From Agarophyton chilense (Eukaryota > Rhodophyta > Florideophyceae > Gracilariales > Gracilariaceae), in assembly GCA_030374765.1 (NCBI GenBank), contig JARGXX010000092.1:1-64000 (forward strand): a stretch of 64,000 nt of DNA, read 5' to 3'. Under the pieces are notes generated by a model. That model saw only the letters and a list, made by a program, of their open reading frames with translations, was not told where the DNA came from and searched no databases. The position numbers were made by a program, and so were the translations under genes. Position 1 is the stretch's first letter. Every line of letters starts with the position of its first letter. This document shows positions 35,101 through 45,719 of the stretch, in pieces.

Positions 35101-38100
35101 CGCCAAGTTGATGCGATGCAAGGGTGCTTCTATCGCACCCAGCAATTCCGACCACATGGTTTTGAAAGGCCCCATTAGGGAAGGTATCCTTTTTCGGTTT
35201 ATTTAACCTGTAAGACCGATATTTACTACTTCTCTCCAATCCTTCATTCTCTCCACTTCCATGTTGGTATTGGTGTTCTCTCCGGTTTCGGCATTTTCCT
35301 TTTCCTTCTGGTTTTCATTCTCCCGCTGCTCCCCTTCCTTATCTTTCACCTGCACTTGATACCATGATGGTTTCCTTGTGAAGATGTGCCCTGGGGCCAG
35401 GAACGCTAAGCCGATAGCGGTATGTTTGGGGAGCTTTACCATGCAGTTGATGAAATTGCTGAAGTATAACTTGAACGGTTTGTTCGGTATATTCTCGACT
35501 TTTCCATTTGCCATCAAGGTTGTGTGTTAATCCTTTACCTTGGCATGGTTTTGAAGGGATACCATACCTGGTCGCAGGGATGGGAATTGTACTACCATTT
35601 GGTGGGAAGGTGGAATGGATACCCTGCTGGTAACCACGGTCCAAAAGAGGTCTATTTTTAGCATCCACGAGTGGGTTCTGCAACGTGCAGGGCTTTATCC
35701 TGTTCAACAACCTTGGTGGTCATAGTCTGGCAATCACCAGATCGTGTCCCGCTCCAGTATCCAGAACGGTAACATATGAAACCAAATGGTTAGTAGTAAA
35801 CTCAAGGATGATGTTAACCTTGCAGATACTGTGTTTGAGGAAACCTTTAGTGCCTGGGTCATCCATAACCTCTTCATCTCCAGTGATCAATGGGTATTCA
35901 TCCATACTTAAACCAGATGGTATTGAAATGACTTCCGAGTAGTCCTGGTTGGGGGTGGTATTCACTCCAACAGGTTGGCGTTTTCAGTCTCGGAAATGGG
36001 CTCAGCTTTCTGAGTTCCGTCAATGACTAAATTTACCTGTTGAGGTGCCATAGGGGGCGCATTAGCGTTCTTTTCAGGGCAAGCCACTTTGAGTTGGGAA
36101 TCGAAGAATTCCCGATGGTTCTGCTGCCACACGGGTAGGAGTATGGTTCGTATCTGGGGAGCGACGCTGCCACACTGCGTCTCCAAATGGTGGGGTGATA
36201 AACAAACCAAGCAAAGAAGGTTGCCCGTTGTGGTGTCTTTTAATGCCATTGTTGTTGGTTTTGGTGAGACCCTACTAGGGAATTCATTGCAGTCATGTAT
36301 ATGTGCAGCCGACTAACTTGATTAGCATATGGTACTGCAAAAACAGGGTGGGGTGGAGCGAATAGTTGAAAGAGTCCACAGTGGTTCCCACAATATCCCA
36401 TCAGGTACTGAACTCGAACTGTTGGAACTATAAAACGTATGTTCCCCGACCTGAGAGGTTTCGATCAGATGAATCGGTTCCCCATGAGGTGTGTTCCCCG
36501 CCGATCCGTCATAGGCCGTGGGTGCTTCTTCGATATCTTATACTGACCGTTTCGGTTTATCCTTTATTCCTTTCGGTGTGGGAACCACTGCCCTTTTCCC
36601 CATTTGTAGCGTATTTTCTAGGCCCTGTACATAACAACCCAGTGTGTTGTAATCCACCTTAAGGTTTGAACCAAAGTAATTTATTACCTGCCACCTTATT
36701 GGTTTGTCAATGTTATCAGCACGCATTGACCTCAAATTTGTGGTAGTCGAAACGCTACGGCATCGGGACGACGTCACTCAGAGCGAGCGTGTGTAATCCA
36801 ATTCTGTTTTTCTTGTTCGTTGACGGTGTGTGAGCACCTCAGAGTAGATCTCCTGAATCACCTCATATGTTCCATACATTTCCAAGAGGAAGTTCACTAC
36901 CTGTGGTTATGTAGTTAGCATTTCCGTCTGCTCGTCATCCACCGCCATTGTATTGCCCTGTAAAAGGCTGTGCAACATGTCAGCGACCTGATTTTTATGT
37001 AAAACTGTAATAACCACATCGCTCCACCTTCTGAAAACTCATTTTGATCACATTTCATCCTGAACCTCTGAAGGAAGTCGATGGTAGCGATGAGGTCATC
37101 TCCCGAAGAATCGGTATCCCCCTTTTGGAAATAAAGCTTACGGTGATGATTGATTATCTTGTGAGCAACCTCTTTGGTATAATCAGAGATTTGTTGTTCT
37201 CCAATCTTTAGGTGTGATTGTCGACCGCCCTTGTATAAGGTTGCACAACGAAATAATCACCTGTAGCTCGAGATCTTTGTCGGAATCTGACTCCAACGAT
37301 TCATACTGTTTGGTCTTGCCCTTGAGGTACTTCTTTTCCTCCCTGCGACGGTAATCCTTCCTGCAGTTCCGTGAACCTCTTCGGTTGTCATCCGTTGACC
37401 CACCAGATTCGGTTTCTGAGCTCGAAGAGTCAGGGTCCGACCGGTGCCCCTTCCTCTTCACCCTTTTGATTCTCTTCATTTTCTTACCGGGTGTTCGTCG
37501 GTGTCGCTTTTCCTCCGAGCTCGACGACCCATGTTTATCATAAGGGTCTCCGTCAACGATTCCCAGCGCAGCTCTATCAAAAGGTTTCGGTAGGTAATAA
37601 TACCCTGGGCCTTAAATCGCCGGAGGCTCTACACCTCTCCAAATTCGGTCGTATGGCTTCCGACTAATTTGCGAAGTTGGAAAGTTGGTTTGGAGATCGA
37701 AAATATCGTAAGATTTCTGAAAAGCTTGAGCGTCCACCTTGACGGTGTTTGTTTTCGCCCGTATTTCGTGTTCGCGAACCCTATAGATATGTAGTGATAG
37801 CGTTATCAATTGGTAGATTTGTTCTCTTACCTCTTTCTCGAGGTGATTGATGATATATGCTGGCAAATGTGCCATCAATTCCTGATAGGCCCGGTCAACC
37901 ACCACACCGGTAATTGAATTGATATCTAGACGGAGACCAGGGTTTCCATCCTTTGGTCCAACCGCATTGATATTTCAGGCTTCTGTCGAGGGACCTTCTT
38001 TCTGTCGTCCTGCCGCATCACTCTGAGTGGTTCTTGGCTTCTAAAGCAGTTCCTCTGGGTCGTCCAGAATTGGTTGTGAAAGTCCTCTCCGTGGGGACGA

Positions 38101-38165
38101 CCACCAACCGGGGCACTAGGCGCGCTAGAGACGCGTCTCGGTGTGTTTTTCGATGATTTCTCCAT
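32172..38165 (-). mobile_element. Ty3/gypsy element E, old and heavily broken
   Basis: Read leftward, the order is gag, zinc knuckle, aspartic protease, RT, RNase H, integrase: the Ty3/gypsy arrangement. Gag begins at 38165 (MEKSSKNTPRR) and includes a Ser/Asp/Arg-rich region (about 37200-37480). Zinc knuckle LCLVCLSPHHLETQC at about 36172-36213; protease VLDTGAGHD near 35761; RT with YPIPRMDECIDSLG and MDANSGY near 34820; RNase H LDAGASDAQIGCCL near 34200; integrase zinc region HYPRLEGHSGATRLYYTLR near 33440; and a catalytic core with NGQVERFNKTL near 32950. Breaks are numerous (ten or more), so it is old. LTRs were not identified. Its RT and integrase strings are close to those of gypsy F. 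Confidence 0.85.
37183..38165 (-). mobile_element. gag: Gypsy E gag region
   Basis: N-terminal structural part, with the start at MEKSSKNTPRR. It includes a helical, charged capsid-like stretch (AYQELMAHLPAYIINHLEKE) and an SR/RD-like stretch (SDPDSSSSETESGGSTDD, KDYRRREEKKYLKGK) resembling the one in gypsy F gag. Broken. Confidence 0.6.
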
Positions 38166-38641
38166 TATGGTAGACTAATGAGTCAACAGCTGCTATTTAA
38201 CTGACTTTTTCACCAAAAGGTACAGATTCGACTCCAAATCCTCGCATTCCATTCCAAACGTGGTGAACTCCCCTTTTTAAGTCTGGAGACCAAAATATGG
38301 TATAAGCGAAAACGGTAGCGGAGTTGTAAGACCTGTTGGTCCAAGGGAGCGCGTAACGGGCTCGACCTAAGAGGCGGAGATTGAAAATGTCTGTAAGGAG
38401 TGGCAGCACCAGCCACTGAAGGGTGTGACAGGAACGGCGGGCGTACTGAGACCACGTTGGTAGACGTTGATGCACAGCGCACGCGTGTCCAGAAAACCGT
38501 AAGGACACCAGACTTGCCTTTATGGTCGACTATAGAAACCAAAGGGGGGAAAATTAGTCTAGTAGGTTCTTAAAGTTATAATTATGACCGGGTTGGCCAT
38601 GCTTGGTGAAGTTATATATCTCAAAGGCCACTCGACCTACG
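38166..38641 (-). other. Presumed leader/5' LTR region of gypsy E
   Basis: 476 bp between the E gag start and the copia B3 insertion. No gene is seen. By position it is the leader and perhaps part of the 5' LTR of E, interrupted by B3; I could not match it to the other side of E. Confidence 0.35.
38637..38640 (+). repeat. Candidate target-site duplication, left of B3
   Basis: CTAC (then G) directly before the B3 LTR; CTAC (then A) directly after it at 45197-45200. This fits a 5-bp target duplication with one mismatch, or a 4-bp one if the LTR begins one base earlier. Confidence 0.5.
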
Positions 38642-39314
38642 TGTTGAGGTTTGGTCGACTGTGCCCCCAAGCCCTTTGGAGTGTTGGAAATAGTGGAAAA
38701 CAAAAAGTGGATTTAAGCATGGGCACTTTTGGGCACCCTCCGCGGAAAAACGCATATGCGCCTCATCTCAATCTCAACGTGAAACGGCCATCTGATTGGC
38801 TACTGCAAATGCCCTCATGCAACGTGGTATGGACAAGTGGTCTGGTTCTAATGGGGCGTGTTGGGGCTTCGGCCCAAGTGGAGCGATTTGATTGGACGAG
38901 AGCGCTGAATGAGCACGGGCTATGCAGTTGGAGAGAATGTGCGAATGTGGGCTGGATACGGGGTTTGGCCGTAACAGCCGAATCTGGGCTGCGCGGGGTG
39001 GTTGGCACTGGCGCACCACTTTGGATGATTTTTTGAGTTTTTATTTGATATGCTTCATGTTTGAAATTGTTTTGGCGCGCAACTCCTCGTCGCACAGTGG
39101 CAAGGTGTGAGACGTGGGTGACCCGCCGACGGTCAGCACCGGCGGCGGTACTGCGTGCGAGGTAGATATAGTTTTCAATGACGGTCGCCAACGATCGAAG
39201 TAAATTGTCAAGGCTGACTACCTTCCTTTGTTTCTCTTCTTTTATTTTTCTCTTCTTCTCGTCTTTTCCCCCTCTTCTTCCTTTTCCTTTACCTAACCTG
39301 CGCTCACGTTGTGA
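38642..39314 (+). repeat. Copia B3 5' LTR (673 bp)
   Basis: TGTTGAGGTTTGG...CACGTTGTGA. U3 carries the block shared with copia A (about 38696-38852), including CGCATATGCG and TGATTGGCTACTGCAAATG. The last 120 bp on the 3' side are strongly pyrimidine-rich. The right edge is set by loss of similarity to the 3' LTR and by the primer site; it does not end in the usual CA. Confidence 0.9.
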
Positions 39315-39330
39315 GGTTATGGGCCCAGAG
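39315..39330 (+). other. Primer-binding site, tRNA-iMet anticodon-region type
   Basis: GGTTATGGGCCCAGAG begins at the LTR edge and is complementary to the anticodon stem-loop of initiator methionine tRNA (UGGGCCCAUAACC). This is the half-tRNA priming known from Drosophila copia, not priming from the tRNA 3' CCA end. The same site is present in B1 (21545-21560). Confidence 0.8.
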
Positions 39331-40227
39331 CGTCGACTCTTCGCAGACGTCACGCTCTACTAACATTTATTTGGATTCAAGAAGATTCCCTACTGCGACA
39401 GGTGCGCGATCTACGACTAACGCTCATCTGGATTCAAGAAGTTATTTTGTTTTGCGACAGGCGTGTACCCTGCGGACTTCCTCCTTGGTGGCGAAAACAT
39501 ATCGCGTTTGTTAGTAACCCCTTGGCACGAGACCGGGAAGTCTGCCAAATCCTGCTCTCCGTCCGTAGAGTACGGAGGTCGATGAATTGGGCTTGGAAGT
39601 GTAGGAGCAACCGTACTACACCGCACGACCGCGCTACTTTCCCGCAAGAGGCTAGCTTGGGTCAACTGGGGGAAGTGTATCTTGACGACACCCCTCCTTG
39701 GGACGCCTCGTAGGGACTAAAAGCGCCGGACTCTGAAGTGCGCAGAGTTCGGTAGGTAATCAAAGCGTACCTCACCTGGAGAGAGTAACCAGGGTCCAGG
39801 GGATCATCCTTTAGGGTAGCGGAGGTAGTTTCTCCCGCCAGTGCGCCCGCCTACCTCGAGCAAGTCTCGGTAGGTTCAATCAAGAAGTTTCAACCCGAAG
39901 TCGAGAAGTTTGTCTGTTCCGGGTACGCCTTCTGCCACTGCCCGTGAGTATACTCCAAGCGTGGGAGCACCCGAGCTCCGCTTGTGATCGCGTACGAGAC
40001 GCGTCTCGGTGAGCGTTGCAGGCTACGTCAAAAGTCTCCGCTGTCGTCCTCGCTGTCGAACGTTTGAGTTGGGATACTCCGTTCGGGCAAGCTCGGCCAC
40101 GAATTCATCACTGCTCGTGGCCCTTTTCTTAAACTTCCCAAGGCATTGAGTCCCTCACTCTGCTTCCCTCTACTAATTAATTTCGTTTGGTTCCGTTCTA
40201 TCTGCTTCGTGGATAACAGACTGAAAT
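39331..40227 (+). other. Copia B3 untranslated leader
   Basis: About 0.9 kb without a long frame, conserved with B1 (20649-21544), so it is probably functional as a packaging/translation leader. It contains a short imperfect direct repeat around TGGATTCAAGAAG (39372 and 39430) followed in both cases by TGCGACAGG, and a perfect 14-bp palindrome CGAGACGCGTCTCG at 39995-40008. Confidence 0.65.
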
Positions 40228-43200
40228 ATGTCGGACACGGAAATGGAATCCGAAAGTACTACCGGGATGAAAATCCCTCGTTTTCATGGAAGGCGTGGTG
40301 ATGATTATGCCCTATGGCGCCATCGCCTTCGTGCTGCATGCCGTGTTAAAGGTGTGTGGAACGTTGTGGAATCCGATTCTGGATATTCAGCAACTACTGA
40401 AGCAACATCGGATACCGCTATTGATAGCGCTCGAGTTGTCGCCAAGCGCGAGAAGGCATGTGGAATCATAATATGCGCCTTGGGTGATGCGCCACTTCGT
40501 GTGGTCATGGATGTCGACGACGACCCGGCGCGCATGCTCGCATTACTTGATGCACGGTATGCGTCCAATCGTACTGTATCCAGAATTGCTGTGCAAACTC
40601 AACTATTCCGTATGGGATACAATGGTCAGAATATGTCAGGCTATGTGGACCAGTACACGGCGTTATTTGCTCAGTTAGAGCGCATGGGGAAGGATGCGGC
40701 AGTACCGGAGTCGCACAAAGCTCCCATGTTACTTGCTTCTATTGATCCCAATTGCACACTGGAGTCTACTGCTGCAGCTCTTCGAACCAAGGATATCGCT
40801 GAGCTTACATGGGACTACGTGGCCACGACCCTCATAGATGAATACAACGCGAAACAGGTGTCTGCAAGGCCGTCTGGACGTAGTTCACGTCGCAAGAAGA
40901 AGGGCAGGAAAAAATCTGGTCGACATTCTGAATCGACTAATCGTACCCGCAGTAGTGCAAACAACGAAGATGAGGAGTCTGATGGTCACTCCGACATTGA
41001 GTCTACTGCTCGTGCACTTGCTGCCGCCTTGAAATCGTCATCATTTGATCGTTCAGGATCGAGCAATGGACATCATTGCGACTTCTGTGATCGCGATGGA
41101 CACACACAAGATCGTTGCTTTATGAATCCGGACAACCCGGACAACCACTTGCCGCAGAGTATCCTCGATAAACTGTCGCCACAACCCAAGAGAATGGGTG
41201 GCAGTAGTGGTAGAAGCGCCTCGAGCAAGTCTTCTGGAAAGTCTGGCAAAATCGAAATTGCTGGTGCAACTGTGGAAAGGACCACTATAGTTCCGCCGAA
41301 TGACCTGAGTACCTACGCAGACAGCGGTGCGACAGTACATTGCTTCCATTCTGTTTGTGCGTTTGTGCCCGGTTCACTTGAACCTTGCGACGAAAGGACA
41401 GTGATGCTTGCCGATAACACATCTGTTGTATCTAAACAACGCGGAGAGGTGATCATTCCTTTGGACAATGCGAACATACGTCTGAGTGATGCCCTACTGA
41501 CCCCCGCTCTGGGATACAACTTGGTTTCAACCGGGTGTTTGGCCGACAAAGGTATTGAGTCGCTCTTCGGTCGTCATAGTGTACGTTTGACGCTAGAGTC
41601 AAATGGTTTTGAGGTGGGCATTGGTGATCGTGACAAGGTATCTCGCATGTACACACTGCCTCAACCTTTAGGGCATGCTGGTGTGGAACTTGCGCTTTCG
41701 ACTAAGTCTACGGAGACTCAACTGTGGCACCGACGACTGGCTCACATCAACCAACGTGATCTGCAACATGTACACAAGTACGCAGATGGAGTGCCGCACT
41801 TGTGTGACATGGAGGAGGTATGCCGAGCATGTCGACTTGGCAAAGCTCATAAGCTTCCGTTCCCAGGTCACTTTGAACATGCATCCGCGGTTGGTGACAT
41901 TGTGCACTCGGATATTGTAGGTCCTCTGGAAAAGTCTTTTCCGGAAAAGTTTCAATATGCATGTACATTCCTCGATGATCACTCACGGTATGTGTTCCTA
42001 GGTCTGGTGATGCATCGCAGTGCTCTTAGTGATGTGTTTGTGGGTATTGCGGCAAAGTTTAAGCAGCTTGGAGGAGTGCATATCAAAAGTTTGCACTCGG
42101 ACGGTGCAGAAGAATATATTGCCCTGCAAGAGAACTTGGCAGCAGAACATGGCCTCACTTCTTTCTCTGCTCCATACACCCCCGAACACAACGCTATAGC
42201 TGAGCGCATCAATCGTACCATGGTGGAAGCTGCTCGATCGTTGCTGATCCAAGCCGATCTACCAGAATGTTTGTGGCCATATGCGCTGAAACATGTTATC
42301 TTTGTGCGTAATCGAGTGCAACATTCTACTGTTAACAACAGTCCCTACTTTCTGGTAACTGGAAATAAACCTTTGTTGAAGCACGTGCGTGTGTTTGGAT
42401 GCACTGCATTCGTGCTAAGGACTCCGCGTGGACCCAAGTTCGAGTCTCGTGCACTTGAGGGAGTGTACTTGGAGACTCTTGAGCATGGTGTGTACAAGGT
42501 ACTCGTCGTTGATAATGACGGTACTCCGCGTATTATTGAGTCACGACATGTTACTTTTGATGAATCCAAGTTCCCTGGCGCATCATCTCTTGCCAACTAC
42601 ATGGATGATGAAAGTGCGTCAGATGCTGACTATAGCTCTGATATGGGATTATGTGATAGCATTGATGACGAATCGGATACCTTCTCCGTCGATAATGTTG
42701 AGGAGGAGGTGGTTCATGACGGATCCTCGCACCTGATTCCAGCACTCAGGCAGTCGGAGTCAGACTCCGGCAGCAATGAAGACGATGCACAGGATTCCGA
42801 AAGTGATGACGAAAGTGCTGCTGATGACCTTGATACATCTGCCAACGCTGATACGGAACCACGCTACCCGCGGCGCACGCGCCGTCAACCTCTGAGGTGG
42901 TTCATGGCAGGGTCTGCTCACTGTACATCGCAAGTCAAAGTCACTACTAGTGATGAGCCCTCACTCAAGGAGGCAATGTCTGCCAGTGCGGAGGAGCGTA
43001 CCATGTGGCAAGCAGCCGTCGATGAAGAGTTTTCATCATTGGAGTCGAAGCAAACTTGGAAACCTGATGACTCTCCTGCTTCACAACCACTACCAACTCA
43101 CGTCATACTGAAGGTAAAGCGCAATGCTGATGGGTCAGTTGAACGTTTTAAGGCTCGTGTTGTAGCCGGTGGAAACCACCAAACATATGGTCAGGACTAC

Positions 43201-44529
43201 ATGGAGACTTATGCACCAGTTGTTTCGTTCTCTTTGGTTCGCATATTCTTGTATCTGACGTTATGCTTGCGCATGTATGTGGTACAGGTGGATGTGAAGA
43301 CTGCGTTTCTCAATGGCGAACTTGAGGAAGATGTGTGGATCATGTCACCTCGAGGTATACCTGGCGTGACTTCACGATGCTTCAAATTGCTCAAGGCTAT
43401 CTATGGACTGAAGCAAGCGCACTTGGCATGGCACAACAAACTATGCGAGGATATGAAAAGCATATGTTTTGAAGAGTTACCGAGTGCACCTTGCGTGTTT
43501 CGCCGCCAAAACGAGAGCAATGAGGATGCGTTCGTGCTAGTTTATGTGGATGACTTGCTAATATTCACAACTTCTGCCATGGAACGTGATGCGATTTTGG
43601 AGGAGCTCAAGTCGTTTTACGAGCTGCGTGTGGCGGACGAAGTGAACTTGTACCTCGGCGTTGAATTCAAATGGACTTTAGATTCAGATGGTCGACCTGT
43701 GTCGCTGTATCTTGGTCAGTCACTGTACACGGAAAGCGTGTTGCGCCGTTTCGGGTTTCAGCGATCCAAGCCGGCATGCACCCCTATGGTAGAATCTTTT
43801 TTTACCGGGTGGACATCTGAGAAAGACAAATCCATCCAGGATACTCAGCTGTACCAGCAGATCATTGGATCGCTTTTGTATTTGGCACTGAGAACTCGGT
43901 TGGATATATTAGCACCCGTCCTAATCTTGGCTCGTTTTCAGAAATCGCCCACGGCCTACTGTCACAAGGCAGCAAAGCGGGTTCTTCGTTACCTTCGCGG
44001 TACAACTGAACATGGTGTGCACTATCACTCTGGCATGGTGAAACTGGAGGCGTACGTTGACTCTGACTACGCTGCGGACACGCGTGATCGCAAGTCAATG
44101 TCTGGTTTCTTAGTGAAGCTTGGCAAAGCGACATGTATGTGGGGTGCAAGAAAACAGGCTTCGGTGGCGTTGTCTACCGGCGAGGCCGAGTATTATGCTT
44201 TGACGCTTGCGTGTCAGGAGGTTATTTGGTTGAAGCGTGTGCTTAAGGAGATTGGATGGGAAGTGCAAGGTGCTGTGCCCATTCGTTCGGACAACCAGTG
44301 CGCCATTGACTGGGCAACTGGTGAACGCTGTCCGTCGGGTCGCGCTAAGCACATTGACGTTAAGTTGCACTTCGTTCGGGAACTAGTCAAGGATAGTCAC
44401 ATCAATGTGACGTACGTTCCAAGTGAAGACAATGATGCGGACTTCTTAACTAAACCACTTGGCCCAGGTCTTCACAACAATAACGCGGACCGTGTTGGAC
44501 TTGGCCGACCAGTCGAGGAGGAGTGTTGA
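40228..44529 (+). CDS. gag-pol: Copia B3 gag-pol polyprotein
   Basis: One frame of 1433 codons from an ATG that follows the leader. Gag: UBN2-type capsid region about residues 20-210, then a basic stretch (RRKKKGRKKSGR, 221-232) and a CCHC knuckle CDFCDRDGHTQDRC at 284-297. Protease: YADSGATVHC, Asp365. Integrase: HHCC zinc site with His501, His506, Cys532 and Cys535; acidic triad Asp562, Asp625 and Glu659, with 33 residues between the last two. An acidic Ser/Asp linker follows, about 790-860. RT: KARVVAGG, DVKTAFLNG and the active site YVDD at 1106-1109. RNase H: YVDSDYAADTRDRKS, LSTGEAEYYAL and KHIDVKLHF. All parts are fused as in copia itself, so the capsid:enzyme ratio must be set by splicing or processing, as known for copia. 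The stop codon lies inside the 3' LTR. It looks whole. Confidence 0.95.
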   Translation: MSDTEMESESTTGMKIPRFHGRRGDDYALWRHRLRAACRVKGVWNVVESDSGYSATTEATSDTAIDSARVVAKREKACGIIICALGDAPLRVVMDVDDDPARMLALLDARYASNRTVSRIAVQTQLFRMGYNGQNMSGYVDQYTALFAQLERMGKDAAVPESHKAPMLLASIDPNCTLESTAAALRTKDIAELTWDYVATTLIDEYNAKQVSARPSGRSSRRKKKGRKKSGRHSESTNRTRSSANNEDEESDGHSDIESTARALAAALKSSSFDRSGSSNGHHCDFCDRDGHTQDRCFMNPDNPDNHLPQSILDKLSPQPKRMGGSSGRSASSKSSGKSGKIEIAGATVERTTIVPPNDLSTYADSGATVHCFHSVCAFVPGSLEPCDERTVMLADNTSVVSKQRGEVIIPLDNANIRLSDALLTPALGYNLVSTGCLADKGIESLFGRHSVRLTLESNGFEVGIGDRDKVSRMYTLPQPLGHAGVELALSTKSTETQLWHRRLAHINQRDLQHVHKYADGVPHLCDMEEVCRACRLGKAHKLPFPGHFEHASAVGDIVHSDIVGPLEKSFPEKFQYACTFLDDHSRYVFLGLVMHRSALSDVFVGIAAKFKQLGGVHIKSLHSDGAEEYIALQENLAAEHGLTSFSAPYTPEHNAIAERINRTMVEAARSLLIQADLPECLWPYALKHVIFVRNRVQHSTVNNSPYFLVTGNKPLLKHVRVFGCTAFVLRTPRGPKFESRALEGVYLETLEHGVYKVLVVDNDGTPRIIESRHVTFDESKFPGASSLANYMDDESASDADYSSDMGLCDSIDDESDTFSVDNVEEEVVHDGSSHLIPALRQSESDSGSNEDDAQDSESDDESAADDLDTSANADTEPRYPRRTRRQPLRWFMAGSAHCTSQVKVTTSDEPSLKEAMSASAEERTMWQAAVDEEFSSLESKQTWKPDDSPASQPLPTHVILKVKRNADGSVERFKARVVAGGNHQTYGQDYMETYAPVVSFSLVRIFLYLTLCLRMYVVQVDVKTAFLNGELEEDVWIMSPRGIPGVTSRCFKLLKAIYGLKQAHLAWHNKLCEDMKSICFEELPSAPCVFRRQNESNEDAFVLVYVDDLLIFTTSAMERDAILEELKSFYELRVADEVNLYLGVEFKWTLDSDGRPVSLYLGQSLYTESVLRRFGFQRSKPACTPMVESFFTGWTSEKDKSIQDTQLYQQIIGSLLYLALRTRLDILAPVLILARFQKSPTAYCHKAAKRVLRYLRGTTEHGVHYHSGMVKLEAYVDSDYAADTRDRKSMSGFLVKLGKATCMWGARKQASVALSTGEAEYYALTLACQEVIWLKRVLKEIGWEVQGAVPIRSDNQCAIDWATGERCPSGRAKHIDVKLHFVRELVKDSHINVTYVPSEDNDADFLTKPLGPGLHNNNADRVGLGRPVEEEC
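44515..44523 (+). other. Polypurine tract of copia B3
   Basis: GAGGAGGAG directly before the 3' LTR; it also encodes the last Glu residues of the polyprotein. Confidence 0.75.
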
Positions 44530-45196
44530 GGTTTGGTCGACTGTGCCCCCAAGCCCTTTGGAGTGTTGGAAATAGTGGAAAACAAAAAGTGGATTTAAGC
44601 ATGGGCACTTTTGGGCACCCTCCGCGGAAAAACGCATATGCGCCTCATCTCAATCTCAACGTGAAACGGCCATCTGATTGGCTACTGCAAATGCCCTCAT
44701 GCAACGTGGTATGGACAAGTGGTCTGGTTCTAATGGGGCGTGTTGGGGCTTCGGCCCAAGTGGAGCGATTTGATTGGACGAGAGCGCTGAATGAGCACGG
44801 GCTATGCAGTTGGAGAGAATGTGCGAATGTGGGCTGGATACGGGGTTTGGCCGTAACAGCCGAATCTGGGCTGCGCGGGGTGGTTGGCACTGGCGCACCA
44901 CTTTGGATGATTTTTTGAGTTTTTATTTGATATGCTTCATGTTTGAAATTGTTTTGGCGCGCAACTCCTCGTCGCACAGTGGCAAGGTGTGAGACGTGGG
45001 TGACCCGCCGACGGTCAGCACCGGCGGCGGAAGTGCGTGCGAGGTAGATATAGTTTTCAATGACGGTCGCCAACGATCGAAGTAAATTGTCAAGGCTGAC
45101 TACCTTCCTTTGTTTCTCTTCTTTTATTTTTCTCTTCTTCTCGTCTTTTCCCCCTCTTCTTCCTTTTCCTTTACCTAACCTGCGCTCACGTTGTGA
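44524..45196 (+). repeat. Copia B3 3' LTR (673 bp)
   Basis: Same length and ends as the 5' LTR, with about two base differences noticed. The first six bases contain the gag-pol stop codon. Confidence 0.9.
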
Positions 45197-45719
45197 CTAC
45201 AGTGGTGCTCTTTGTTACGTGGCGACGGGGAGGATCACTTGAAATGCGACTTCCTTTCTACTTAATTCTATCTATTTAATACTAAATAAGCGAAAAGCTA
45301 TAGTAGTTACTAACTAAATCACTTTAGTACACAGCGCATACCGGCAACTATCCAGGTCCAACACGTGACATCATTACCTTTTTGGTGTCGCTTACTATAC
45401 TACAGGTTTGGTGGTTTGATTATTTTTGCATTCACCCAATCTCCTCAACATTTCGAAGTCTACTGTGCTTCTTTCAGTCATCAACATATCCGTTCTTCTC
45501 TGATAATGACAATTAAAGCTCCTGCAGAATTGAAAGTGGATTTTGATGATTTGAGTTCAAAATCTGAGGTAGCAATCAATTTTGCAAATGTGACAGTCAC
45601 AGCGAAGAAGTTTGTCACCGCTAAGACCGAGAGGCAAGAAAACACGATGCAGTTCCACTGGGCGTGTATCTCGTTCAAAGAATTATCTATGGTATACCAT
45701 GGCTGCTAACACGTAACAA
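45197..45719. other. Flank right of B3, no recognised gene
   Basis: It starts with the second CTAC. AT-rich, with one short plus-strand open frame (45365-45709) that shows no recognisable domain. Confidence 0.35.

Larger units (their letters stand above)
38642..45196 (+). mobile_element. Copia B3, complete-looking LTR retrotransposon
   Basis: 6555 bp with two 673-bp LTRs, a primer site, a long leader (about 0.9 kb), one continuous gag-pol frame and a polypurine tract. The LTRs differ at only about two positions by eye (GGTACTG versus GGAAGTG), so the insertion is recent. CTAC flanks both ends. It is the reference copy for the partial copies B1 and B2. It lies immediately upstream of gypsy E, probably inserted into the leader or LTR of that older element. 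Confidence 0.95.

Noticed and set aside
38128-38143. GAGACGCGTCTCGGTG shared by E gag and the copia B leader
   Set aside because: Only ~16 bp around a palindrome; no wider similarity, so probably coincidence.
38763-39353. 196-codon antisense frame across copia B LTRs (also at 21522-22112)
   Set aside because: It lies in the LTR with a low-complexity Lys/Arg part from the pyrimidine tract, and its end varies among copies; not a gene.
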